From Candidatus Cybelea septentrionalis (GTDB lineage Bacteria > Vulcanimicrobiota > Vulcanimicrobiia > Vulcanimicrobiales > Vulcanimicrobiaceae): DNA of 36,470 bases. Of this stretch, positions 1-6,548 are shown piece after piece. The notes below the pieces were generated by a model. It was not told the DNA's origin, did not search any database, and saw only the letters and a program-made list of their open reading frames with translations. Positions within the stretch are counted from its first letter, which is position 1, and each line of letters starts with the position of its first letter. Where the stretch lies: assembly GCA_003158175.1 (NCBI GenBank), contig PMHJ01000004.1, positions 15,994 to 52,463 on the forward strand, given 5' to 3'. Both the position numbers and the translations under genes were made by a program.

Positions 1-373
1 CCTTTTGCGCCTGGGCTACCCCTAGGCGACGCCTAGTCCCGGCAAGGACTGACCGAACCACTTCATGCGACGTGGGCGACTCGTACCCGGCTGCCTTGTG
101 TGCGACGGCAATGGCCGCTAGACGCCGCTGCAGGGTCGAAGGCTTCATTGTCTCGGCTACGTCCGCGATATACAACGAAACCGTCTCAGCAGTCGCAGGA
201 AGGCACGAGAGGCCGCGAGCTTGACACCAGGAGCAGAAGGCTCGCAGGTCCGACTCGTAAGCGCGCAAGGTGTTCGCAGACCGAGCATCGTTGGCGTAAG
301 CCCTGGCTTTGTCGACAAGAGCACCAAGGACGACTTCGGTGTCTAGCTCTGTAGCGGGCAGCGGCACTAGCAC
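1..373 (-). CDS. Tyrosine recombinase/integrase, N-terminal part (cut by window edge)
   Basis: The minus strand is open from a GTG at 373 to the window edge, giving about 124 residues. A textbook Shine-Dalgarno AGGAGG (reverse of 380-385) lies 6 nt before the GTG, which fixes the start. The protein contains NTLRAYESDLRAFCSWC near residue 34, then a stretch ending PSTLQRRLAAIAVAHKAAGY. This is the four-helix SAM-like core-binding domain of phage and Xer-type tyrosine recombinases. The catalytic domain with the R-H-R-Y residues lies outside the window, so activity cannot be judged. Known family role: site-specific strand exchange at att or dif-like sites. It points away from the rest of the element and may be the recombinase of this element's left end or of an adjoining one. 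Confidence 0.85.
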   Translation of the reverse strand, partial: MLVPLPATELDTEVVLGALVDKARAYANDARSANTLRAYESDLRAFCSWCQARGLSCLPATAETVSLYIADVAETMKPSTLQRRLAAIAVAHKAAGYESPTSHEVVRSVLAGTRRRLGVAQAQK

Positions 374-401
374 AAGGGACCTCCTGACTTCCGATAAGGT
401 T

Positions 402-425
402 CGATTATCGTAACTCAGAACGATA
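402..425. promoter_or_regulatory. Inverted repeats upstream of the left recombinase
   Basis: CGATTATCG (402-410) is a palindrome, and TATCGT (406-411) is repeated inverted as ACGATA (420-425). The repeats sit 29 to 52 bp upstream of the GTG of the left recombinase. This is a suitable position for an operator or a recombinase arm site. No clear sigma-70 promoter is visible beside them. Confidence 0.3.
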
Positions 426-522
426 GCGAGTTCAAGCGGTCCGGCCGGATATTTCCCGACACTCGCCGGACAACAGGGGCGACGACGCCACCACACTGCG
501 AGCACGAATCGACGCTCAATGT

Positions 523-951
523 ATGGGCGGGGGTTGCAGAGCGACTTCGACTACCCGCCGCGACGCGCCACTACATGACTCTCAACTCCCCTGTTCTCAG
601 AATCCGACATGGACGGGGGATGATCGCCTAGTGAATCGACTTCACGAATCGGGCGTATCACATTTGCCATATTTTTGGCGGGCCTTTTTTCAAGGACACT
701 GCATCGAGGACCGGCTGCGCGAGAGAGTGAAGTCTTTTGGTATGCCAAAGCGTTCTCGTAAGTCCGAGATGCCAGAGGTACTCCGGCGCGCTTTTCAACG
801 GGCGTTCGGTTCCTGGCGTCCTCCTCGCGTCACAGACGATGGAGACGATGGTCTGGCAGATGCTTTTGTTCCAAGGATGCCAAAGCCGCCGGTCCTTTCT
901 GGGGCAGCCGCAATCGAGGTGCCTGTGGAAGAGCATTATGACAAGACGTAA
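523..951 (+). CDS. Hypothetical protein, doubtful
   Basis: This is a 142-codon reading frame with no recognised domain. The second half is hydrophilic and acidic (DDGDDGLADAF, then PVEEHYDKT at the end) and reads like a real protein. The first 40 residues are arginine-, cysteine- and threonine-rich and look like noise, so the true start may be an internal codon. Competing frames on the minus strand are rich in Trp, Cys and His and are less believable. No Shine-Dalgarno sequence supports the start at 523. It lies just before the membrane protein at 1037 and could be co-transcribed with it. Confidence 0.3.
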   Translation: MGGGCRATSTTRRDAPLHDSQLPCSQNPTWTGDDRLVNRLHESGVSHLPYFWRAFFQGHCIEDRLRERVKSFGMPKRSRKSEMPEVLRRAFQRAFGSWRPPRVTDDGDDGLADAFVPRMPKPPVLSGAAAIEVPVEEHYDKT

Positions 952-1036
952 GCTTCGGTCGCCGTCTCGCCGCAGGTAGTACGAGAAGTTGAGTAGGTTG
1001 CATCGGCCTGCACCGCCGAGGCTTGACCTTGAAAGA

Positions 1037-1648
1037 ATGGCGAGTATCGTCATCGCTCTTGGCACCGTCCTCTTGGCGGCCGTTACGGCGTGGCTCGCTT
1101 ACGACACGCACAAAGTCGCCCAGTTGACCTACGAAGAAACTTCCTTAGAGCGGAAAGTTATCGTCGTGCGTCTCTGCGATACTGCATCGAGGGAAGAAGC
1201 GAAGGACGGCGACGCGATAATGGACTTCAAGCCTCATTCTCCTGATGGGTTTGAGTACAGCGACCGTTTGAGTAAGGACGTTCTCCTCGGCCAGTATCTG
1301 CGCTCGACGGCAGATGACTTTTTAAGGTGCGACGTGCTGAACTTCGGAAGACTGCCCCTTTTAGAGGTTCAACTCGCCATGACTGCAGTCACGAAAAGCC
1401 GCACTATTAGAATGGAAACGAGCCCTTTTCTGTCCGTTTCAGCGGGCGGCCGTGGCACGTTCTGGTTTGTAAACAACAGTGATGAGACGGTGACGGTGCA
1501 TTCACCGAATCGGGCTCGCTACCAAGTCTATGATACTGGTCAGACTGTTGTCACGGCGGCACAACCAAAGCTCAACGATGCTTGGGTTATCCGCCCGAAC
1601 CGACCAGTCATGGAGGATCTCGACCAAGGGCCAATGTCTCGATTCTAG
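1037..1648 (+). CDS. Membrane-anchored protein, family shared with the chromosomal gene at 29747
   Basis: The product is about 203 residues with one N-terminal membrane segment (MASIVIALGTVLLAAVTAWLA, residues 1-21) followed by a polar domain. The start was taken at the ATG at 1037 because it begins directly at the hydrophobic segment; a TTG at 989 would add 16 charged residues. The polar domain shares a pattern with the gene at 29747: a V-x-V-H-x-P-x-R-x-x-Y block, then D-A-W/F and an R-x-x-x-P-V ending. The function of the family is unknown to me. It is followed by the convergent membrane-protein pair at 1715-3368. It could be a cargo gene acting at the envelope, but that is inference. Confidence 0.65.
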   Translation: MASIVIALGTVLLAAVTAWLAYDTHKVAQLTYEETSLERKVIVVRLCDTASREEAKDGDAIMDFKPHSPDGFEYSDRLSKDVLLGQYLRSTADDFLRCDVLNFGRLPLLEVQLAMTAVTKSRTIRMETSPFLSVSAGGRGTFWFVNNSDETVTVHSPNRARYQVYDTGQTVVTAAQPKLNDAWVIRPNRPVMEDLDQGPMSRF

Positions 1649-1714
1649 GCCGCGTTAGGGGCGCTCCGAGTAGGAGTAACGGGAACGGGTCGGAGGAGTG
1701 CAGTAGCAAGCGGC

Positions 1715-2656
1715 TCACATACGTTCGGACGCCTTCTGTTTTGCAAGGGCTAGCACACGTTCCGTTTCCAGTCCCGGATAATACTTCCGAGCGCGCTCCG
1801 AATAGAAGTTAAGGAACCCGGAACTAACAGCGGGCTTATCGACGTCCTCAACTAGATACAGGAACGCCCGAGTCGCAAACCTGCTTACGACCGGCGTGGG
1901 TACGCGCGCTCCTGGCTCCCAAACGTAGGGGCTGAGCAGGAAATACAGATACGAAATCGTCCAATCATACTGCGAAAAGAAGAGCTTTTCGTCGATAAGG
2001 TCGGCCTTGGCGTAGGTTGCGATTCGGTCGAAAAGGTTCAGGTAGATTCCCACGGCTTCCATATAGCTTTTACCCGGCTCTTCGCGGCTCTCGACCGGCG
2101 CAGTGAGGTCCACCGTAGCGAACATCTGTCCTGCTAACTCCATATCGCCCGGCGTACCCTGCCCCTGGAGCTTATTCATAGCTACCGCTACTTTCGGTTT
2201 CACCATTTGAAGTATCACTCTGTCAGTGAGGCGCATTCTCTCAGCGTAGCGCGTCGCTGCGATTAGGTTTGCGGTTCGCTCCACTTTCGCAGCTTCGAGT
2301 TGAAAGATGGCAACGATGAACGCGCCGACAGCGACCGCTAGTAGTCCGACAGTTCCGAAGGCCGTCCAGAACTCCGGCGTCGTGTTCATTATCCAGGCGA
2401 CTGCTGGCGTAAGCAGCGCACCGGCTATTTGAAGGCCCGAGCCGACGATGATGCATCCAAGGCCGAGCCAGGCCAGGAGGCTGTACCTCCGCTCGACCTT
2501 TTGTAGTTCGGGACTGACAGCAACAATGAGAAACTGATTGCCGCCTCGACGCTCTCTGTACGACATTCCGAATCGAAATAGAAGAATGACCCCTACTGCG
2601 TTTAATACGACGCCGATAACTGTCCAAACTTGCGAGGACGTTGACAGCGTTATCAC
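1715..2656 (-). CDS. Multi-pass membrane protein, DUF4760-like
   Basis: The product is 313 residues if the GTG at 2656 is used. That start lies 16 nt after the stop of the upstream gene and has a GAGG motif about 11 nt before it. A longer reading from 2743 would overlap the upstream gene by 71 bp and is less likely. Hydrophobic segments occur near residues 9-27 (TVIGVVLNAVGVILLF), 60-85, 95-105 and 110-130, followed by a cytoplasmic domain. The later segment YMEAVGIYLNLFDRIATYA resembles the helical region of DUF4760-type proteins. That similarity is from memory and should be checked. It forms a probable operon with the gene at 2673. Role unknown; possibly an accessory or defence cargo. Confidence 0.7.
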   Translation of the reverse strand: MITLSTSSQVWTVIGVVLNAVGVILLFRFGMSYRERRGGNQFLIVAVSPELQKVERRYSLLAWLGLGCIIVGSGLQIAGALLTPAVAWIMNTTPEFWTAFGTVGLLAVAVGAFIVAIFQLEAAKVERTANLIAATRYAERMRLTDRVILQMVKPKVAVAMNKLQGQGTPGDMELAGQMFATVDLTAPVESREEPGKSYMEAVGIYLNLFDRIATYAKADLIDEKLFFSQYDWTISYLYFLLSPYVWEPGARVPTPVVSRFATRAFLYLVEDVDKPAVSSGFLNFYSERARKYYPGLETERVLALAKQKASERM

Positions 2657-2672
2657 GTTTGAATCAACCTCG

Positions 2673-3368
2673 TCAGCGCACGACGCCTTTGATGTCGTGA
2701 GAGCGGAGGTCAAAGTGACGACCAGTCTGGAATGGGCCTGCATCGGACGTGCCGCTCATCGTTACGTCGATAGCTATGAACTTCGTGAAGTCCTCGCGCT
2801 CGAAGAACGCCTTGATATACTTCGTGGCTGAGTCTTCGAGCAGCTTTCGCAAGAATATATCGTCCCTTGTCGAGTGCGCTTCAATCTCGAATGGGGCATC
2901 GAGGGTAAGCTCGGTAGTCGGTTGTGAGAACCACACACTGACCTTCAGGTGAGTAACTGTTAAGCTGTAAGGCGAATGATTCGTAACGCGCAATGTTACT
3001 GCTATCTCCGGGATTTGCGTACTAAACAGCACTACGAGCGGCGCGATGCTCCGTAAGTCAATCTCAACGTCGTTGTGACGGAGTTTAGGCCGTGTAGCCA
3101 GACCGAACGTCTCAGTCTGAAGGCGCTTGGGCCGTCCCCTCACGAGTGATACGCCCACCTGAAAGACGGTTATCAGGCCGAGCGCGGCTAGAAAGGTGAG
3201 AGGAAAGGAAATCCATAGTGGTACACTCGCGACTACGCGGCCGAACGTGCCAGCGGCACCCACGACCTTAGGAAAAACGGTTAAGATAACCGATGCTGTG
3301 AGCGACCCGAGGACGCTCCAGACGTAGCTCCAAGCATGGACTGAACGATTGTCTTGTTGTTCAACCAT
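2673..3368 (-). CDS. Two-pass membrane protein of unknown family
   Basis: The product is 231 residues from the ATG at 3368; an in-frame GTG at 3386 would add six. Neither start has a clear ribosome binding site. Two hydrophobic segments lie near residues 14-40 (WSVLGSLTASVILTVFPKVV) and 48-72 (VPLWISFPLTFLAALGLITV). A beta-rich soluble domain follows, with the pattern IPEIAVTLRVTNHSPYSLTV, which resembles the Ig-like fold of small exported domains. It is the first intact gene of a minus-strand pair with the gene ending at 1715. No known family is recognised. The pairing of two membrane proteins on a mobile element suggests a two-component accessory module. Confidence 0.65.
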   Translation of the reverse strand: MVEQQDNRSVHAWSYVWSVLGSLTASVILTVFPKVVGAAGTFGRVVASVPLWISFPLTFLAALGLITVFQVGVSLVRGRPKRLQTETFGLATRPKLRHNDVEIDLRSIAPLVVLFSTQIPEIAVTLRVTNHSPYSLTVTHLKVSVWFSQPTTELTLDAPFEIEAHSTRDDIFLRKLLEDSATKYIKAFFEREDFTKFIAIDVTMSGTSDAGPFQTGRHFDLRSHDIKGVVR

Positions 3369-3458
3369 AGAAGAGAAGTTTAGCACTTTGCTTGACGTGT
3401 GTCTCGCGTACTATTCAGCGCGCTACATGATTGAAAACTGTTGCAAATGCTAGGACCT

Positions 3459-3685
3459 TTATTTCGTTGGCACCTTCACGAGCCAAAACGTCTCGCCGTC
3501 AATCGTAATGCGCCTGCGTTCCTGCGTGATAGTCGGCGAGAACATGGAGCCGCCGTCGTTGTAAAACTTGATCAGCTGCGCAATGACGCCCTACCCTCGG
3601 GACTGAGTTCCTTCATAGCCGCTTTTACCTTGGCGACGCCCATTGAATCCGGTTCGCTCAAGGGGAAGCGCGGCGGCCGAGCCAT
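3459..3685 (-). pseudogene. Small gene broken by a frameshift
   Basis: Reading from the ATG at 3685 (AGGTG motif 8 nt upstream), 37 codons run to a TGA at 3572-3574. The last meaningful residues are AAMKELSPEGRA. In a second frame the sequence continues as VIAQLIKFYNDGGSMF and ends at a TAA at 3459-3461 after FWLVKVPTK. The two parts join into one plausible protein of about 75 residues if one base is restored near 3580-3590. The total span of 227 nt fits the loss of one base. It is upstream of, and in the same direction as, the membrane-protein pair. A real mutation, a programmed frameshift or a sequencing error are all possible. Family not recognised. Confidence 0.6.
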
Positions 3686-3781
3686 AGGCGAACACCTGGT
3701 CGATTAGCTGGTTGCGGACCCTGGCCCAGGCTTTCCGGTGTTCCCCTTGGCCCAGCGTTGGAATAGCAGTAGGGCCTACGG

Positions 3782-3810
3782 TTGATATGATTATGAGAAA
3801 GTGGTAAGAT
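3782..3810 (+). promoter_or_regulatory. Sigma-70-like promoter P1 for the XRE gene
   Basis: TTGATA at 3782-3787 and TAAGAT at 3805-3810 are separated by 17 bp. This upstream promoter fires toward the regulator gene at 3972. Confidence 0.5.
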
Positions 3811-3825
3811 GGCTGGCCGAAATCC

Positions 3826-3853
3826 TTGACTTTCGTAAAAGTCGTGATATGAT
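3826..3853 (+). promoter_or_regulatory. Sigma-70-like promoter P2 with embedded palindrome
   Basis: TTGACT at 3826-3831 and TATGAT at 3848-3853 are separated by 16 bp. A perfect inverted repeat, GACTTT CGTA AAAGTC (3828-3843), fills the gap between the two boxes. A bound dimeric repressor there would block RNA polymerase. A second palindrome, CTTAGG C CCTAAG (3874-3886), follows in the likely leader. The layout suggests autoregulation by the XRE protein encoded at 3972. Confidence 0.6.
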
Positions 3854-3971
3854 TGAAGGGTAGTTGAATACACCTTAGGCCCTAAGCGACTTAGGTCGTA
3901 GACCCCGTCCCCTGTAGATGTCCAGCAGCGCCCCAAAGGCGTCTGCCTTTTTGTATTGGAGCAGTTTCCCT

Positions 3972-4166
3972 ATGCTACGACTCACAAGAGAAAGGCTTCG
4001 TCGCGGCCTCTCGCAGCGGCAGGTCGCAGAGCGGCTTAATGTCGGCTTCTGGAGCTATGCGAAGACCGAAACGGGTGCTTACATTCCCGGCAACGATGCA
4101 CCGCTCGCGCGCAAGCTCGAAAAGTTCTACTTTTACAAACTTCGGACACTTTTGAAAGAAGACTAA
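3972..4166 (+). CDS. XRE-family helix-turn-helix regulator
   Basis: The product is 64 residues starting MLRLTRERLRRGLSQRQVAE, which is a canonical XRE opening: helix 2 is QRQVAERL and the recognition helix follows VGFWSYAKTETG. The start at 3972 was preferred to 3918 because the domain begins there and a GGAG lies upstream. The size matches a minimal Cro/C1-type DNA-binding domain with no oligomerisation or sensor domain. Two promoters and several palindromes lie upstream, within and downstream of the gene, as expected for an element-encoded repressor. It is divergent from the minus-strand membrane-protein genes. Confidence 0.8.
   Translation: MLRLTRERLRRGLSQRQVAERLNVGFWSYAKTETGAYIPGNDAPLARKLEKFYFYKLRTLLKED
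4120..4134. promoter_or_regulatory. Palindrome AAAAGT-N3-ACTTTT inside the XRE gene
   Basis: This is a perfect 6-bp inverted repeat within the last codons of the regulator. Its arms match the core of the larger palindrome at 4221-4238, so it may be a secondary operator. As it lies in coding sequence it could also be chance. Confidence 0.35.
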
Positions 4167-4169
4167 ACT

Positions 4170-4183
4170 CAGGTGTTCACCTG
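4170..4183. promoter_or_regulatory. Palindrome CAGGTGTTCACCTG after the XRE gene
   Basis: This perfect 6-bp inverted repeat with a 2-nt centre lies 4 bp after the stop codon. There is no T-run, so it is unlikely to be an intrinsic terminator on its own. It may be an operator for the next gene. Confidence 0.35.
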
Positions 4184-4220
4184 ACAGACGCGACGTAAGC
4201 GACGCTCGCGCAAACTAGCA

Positions 4221-4238
4221 AAAGTAGACATCTACTTT
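4221..4238. promoter_or_regulatory. Perfect 8-2-8 palindrome, likely operator
   Basis: AAAGTAGA CA TCTACTTT is a perfect inverted repeat 84 bp upstream of the gene at 4322. It shares AAAGT/ACTTT half-sites with the palindrome at 4120-4134. An operator for the XRE protein or for the helix-turn-helix protein at 4322 is the simplest reading. Confidence 0.55.
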
Positions 4239-4321
4239 CGGAAAAGCAGACGGCTTATGAATGGGCGCCTAGACTAGATGCTGCTCACTGGAACGCCTGC
4301 CTATAGAGAGGGGTACTGCTG

Positions 4322-4654
4322 ATGAAAACCACCACCGCTGAACTGGTAGAGATGCTGCGCCAGAAGTCCAGAGAGCTTCGTCAGAGTGCAAGGCGCTGTG
4401 ATGCTGCCGTTGCTGCACTGTTAGAACCGCAGAAAGCTCAGGGCCGTCCCACTGTCAACCCCAAGCGTGAACTGTACGAGGCCGTCAAACAAAGCGGTAT
4501 GACTTACGCAGAAATCGCAGCGGAGGTCGGTGTGAGTTATCGCTACGTGTCCTGGGTAGCTCGCGCAAAGATAAACCGTCCTGAGCTAGAGACACGTATA
4601 CGCGAGGTCTTGGCCGTTCACGCCGGAGGTTCATCGGTAATCTCAGCACAGTAA
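4322..4654 (+). CDS. Helix-turn-helix DNA-binding protein
   Basis: The product is 110 residues. Residues 1-40 are an amphipathic, probably coiled helix (ELVEMLRQKSRELRQSARRC). After a GRP linker a helix-turn-helix follows: MTYAEIAAEVGVSYRYVSWV (about residues 60-79), typical of resolvase or sigma-like HTH domains that read DNA after an A-x-x-V-G-V-S turn. The ATG has a GAGAGGGG purine tract upstream. It is the first gene of a plus-strand run leading to the primase-like gene. A regulator or a replication accessory protein are both possible. Confidence 0.6.
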   Translation: MKTTTAELVEMLRQKSRELRQSARRCDAAVAALLEPQKAQGRPTVNPKRELYEAVKQSGMTYAEIAAEVGVSYRYVSWVARAKINRPELETRIREVLAVHAGGSSVISAQ

Positions 4655-4712
4655 GCCGGGGGCAAGAGATCCAAACAACGACGTATTAACACAACCCAAA
4701 CAGGAACCCAAA

Positions 4713-4913
4713 ATGGAACAACAACGAACGGCCTTCTTTAGGAAGCTCGATGAAATGATATTGGTCGGAAGGCCGGTCATGGAGATCGTCAACGCTCTCG
4801 CGATACGGGAGCGCACGGTTCGACGCCGCAAAGCCGAACTGGGACGCCAGGGGCATACCTTCACGAAACTTCAGGGCATGATGTCCGGGGTCGAGCATGT
4901 TGGGACGACCTAG
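4713..4913 (+). CDS. Small HTH-like protein overlapping the primase-like gene
   Basis: The product is 66 residues. Its middle, MEIVNALAIRERTVRRRKAE, resembles a helix-turn-helix in which a basic recognition helix follows the turn. The last 17 bp overlap the start of the gene at 4897, so translation of the two is probably coupled. Its size, basic charge and position suggest a regulator of the replication gene or a copy-number control factor. That is inference from context only. Confidence 0.55.
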   Translation: MEQQRTAFFRKLDEMILVGRPVMEIVNALAIRERTVRRRKAELGRQGHTFTKLQGMMSGVEHVGTT

Positions 4914-6240
4914 CGCGCAGTGGCTGTTTAGCCTTCTCAACAAGCCGAAGGCTCAGTGGCAGTACCAACTCAAGAAGAACAATGGCGATGGGGGCTGGAC
5001 TTACGGAAGGGTCCGTGACTTAACTGTCGGCGGCGTCGAATCTCACCTGACGGGTGAGTACCCGAAAGGCTTCTGCTATGCAGCGGGCGGCTTCGCAAAC
5101 TTCCTTGCTTGGGACGTGGACGAGAACTTTGAGTTACTCGCGCCGTTCATTGTCGATGAGTTGAAGAAGCGTAAGTGGGAACGTGGCGCAGGCGCTACGG
5201 ACGGTTCAAGTGCAGGACGTGGTAAAATCGTCCAGTTTATTCGGCCGCGAATCCCTCAGGCAGTTGCTGTTAGGCATAGCGAAGAGATTCGTCGCGCGGT
5301 GATTGAGAGAGCAGAGGCCGAGCTACTTCTCAAAATAGACCCTGAGAAGTTCAGCGCCTATCCAAAAAATGGCTGCGCCGTTGTTCGGATACTTGGTCGT
5401 AACAGAATCCGTGATGGGAAGCTCGAACAGGCCCTCGACCTTAATCTCCGGCCCTCGGACTGGAAGTACGTCAAGCCGGTTCTTATTCCGTACTCCCCGG
5501 AAGACGTATTAGTTCATAAGAACGGCCAACGTCAGCGGGCACAATGGGCCAGCGACCTCATCGCTACACCGATTATCGGCACCATGAAAGAAGCATTCAA
5601 GGTAATGATTCGTCTGGCGGACGAGGCTGTACGTCTTGAAGGTGAAAGCCGTGCCGCTCAAGTGTTGCATGAATGGTGCCTAGGTATGGCGAGCAGCGCG
5701 TATAGACCGAGAACGGCGAAAGGGCTAAAGCGTAAAGACTCTGCCGAGAACGCGGTCAAGTGGGTTCTGGCGCATCGCAGAAATGTTGTTCCCAGTACGA
5801 ATACGCCTGCCTCGACCTGGCAACCACTCGACCTGTCGGAGATGAAGGTCCCAAAGAGAGCGCGCAAGCTCTACGAAGCCCTTGTTCGGTACATCACGGC
5901 CAAGGGACTGAACGCGCACTGCTTTGGGATGGACTACGACAGGGTTGCGGCAGTCAGTCAGTACCGCGAGAAGAGCGCGGCCGGGAAGGCTGCTAACAAA
6001 ACAGAGGACTTCGGTTTACTGTTCCGGCTCCATCGCGGCTGCAAGCACAACAAGGGCGAGCACGGACTTCTAACGCTTTGGTGCCTACGCGGCCAGGGCG
6101 AGACGCTTCAAGAGGCTGTCGATGACGGTATGCAGACGGAGATGTTCCAGAAGCGCCTCGATGAGGGCGGAGAGCCAACGGTTTGGCTCGTGAACGGCCG
6201 AAAGGTCCAGTCCGGTATACCTCTAGCTATTGCAGCCTAG
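4897..6240 (+). CDS. Primase-like replication protein (divergent AEP superfamily)
   Basis: The product is 447 residues and is the largest protein of the element. Residues 46-76 read VESHLTGEYPKGFC followed by NFLAWDVDE. An HL-x-G run then a hydrophobic strand ending D-x-D (D73, D75) matches motif I of archaeo-eukaryotic primases. Residues 101-115 (TDGSSAGRGKIVQFI) resemble the S-x-S-G-x-G-x-H-V block of motif II, but the usual histidine is replaced, so catalysis is uncertain. Residues 155-185 (VRILGRNRIRDGKLEQALDL) add a basic strand-helix segment. The C-terminal third has a likely winged-helix fold (KLYEALVRYITAKG ... RLHRGC). An iteron-like repeat cluster begins 5 bp after the stop. Initiation of element replication is the likely role. 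A nonenzymatic Rep-type initiator is the alternative. Confidence 0.55.
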   Translation: MLGRPSAQWLFSLLNKPKAQWQYQLKKNNGDGGWTYGRVRDLTVGGVESHLTGEYPKGFCYAAGGFANFLAWDVDENFELLAPFIVDELKKRKWERGAGATDGSSAGRGKIVQFIRPRIPQAVAVRHSEEIRRAVIERAEAELLLKIDPEKFSAYPKNGCAVVRILGRNRIRDGKLEQALDLNLRPSDWKYVKPVLIPYSPEDVLVHKNGQRQRAQWASDLIATPIIGTMKEAFKVMIRLADEAVRLEGESRAAQVLHEWCLGMASSAYRPRTAKGLKRKDSAENAVKWVLAHRRNVVPSTNTPASTWQPLDLSEMKVPKRARKLYEALVRYITAKGLNAHCFGMDYDRVAAVSQYREKSAAGKAANKTEDFGLLFRLHRGCKHNKGEHGLLTLWCLRGQGETLQEAVDDGMQTEMFQKRLDEGGEPTVWLVNGRKVQSGIPLAIAA

Positions 6241-6244
6241 GCGA

Positions 6245-6328
6245 AATGGACACTATAACTCCCATCTCATGGATGGGTTATGGTGTCCATTCCCCCACGA
6301 CGTGCGATGGGTTATGGTGTCCATTCCC
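6245..6328. repeat. Inverted plus direct repeat cluster, candidate origin
   Basis: Two identical 23-bp units, starting GATGGGTTATGGTGTCC, occupy 6272-6294 and 6306-6328 (34-bp period). A third, inverted and slightly altered copy lies at 6245-6266 and pairs with the first to form a long hairpin with a 5-nt loop. The array starts 5 bp after the stop of the primase-like gene. This fits iterons bound by a replication initiator. Other readings are a recombinase arm-site cluster or a transcription terminator, though no T-run follows. Confidence 0.6.
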
Positions 6329-6509
6329 GGTGAAACTGAACGCGATTCGACGTGCTCGACTTCAGCCTGTCTAGCGGGCAGGCATTGCCTCCGCTTCTTT
6401 GACGTTCCGAGCCGCCTAGGAGCCTCGCAAACCATGTCCTTCGTATAAACCCTCATCTCTGAAATCCAAACTCGTTACCGGGCAGATTTTCGATTAAAGG
6501 CCGGTTAGT

Positions 6510-6542
6510 GACCTCCCCTCTCCCTTTCAACAAAACGAGGTC
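6510..6542 (+). promoter_or_regulatory. Stem that could hide the ribosome binding site of the zinc protein
   Basis: GACCTC (6510-6515) is perfectly complementary to GAGGTC (6537-6542). The second arm contains the Shine-Dalgarno GAGGT, 7 nt before the ATG at 6549. The 21-nt loop is pyrimidine-rich then A-rich and unlikely to fold. Pairing would mask the ribosome site, so translation may be conditional. Confidence 0.4.
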
Positions 6543-6548
6543 CCAAAG

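Noticed and set aside
658..1065. Minus-strand frame opposite the 523 gene
   Set aside because: It is rich in Trp, Cys, His and Arg with no ribosome site, and it reads as the complement of the plus-strand frame.
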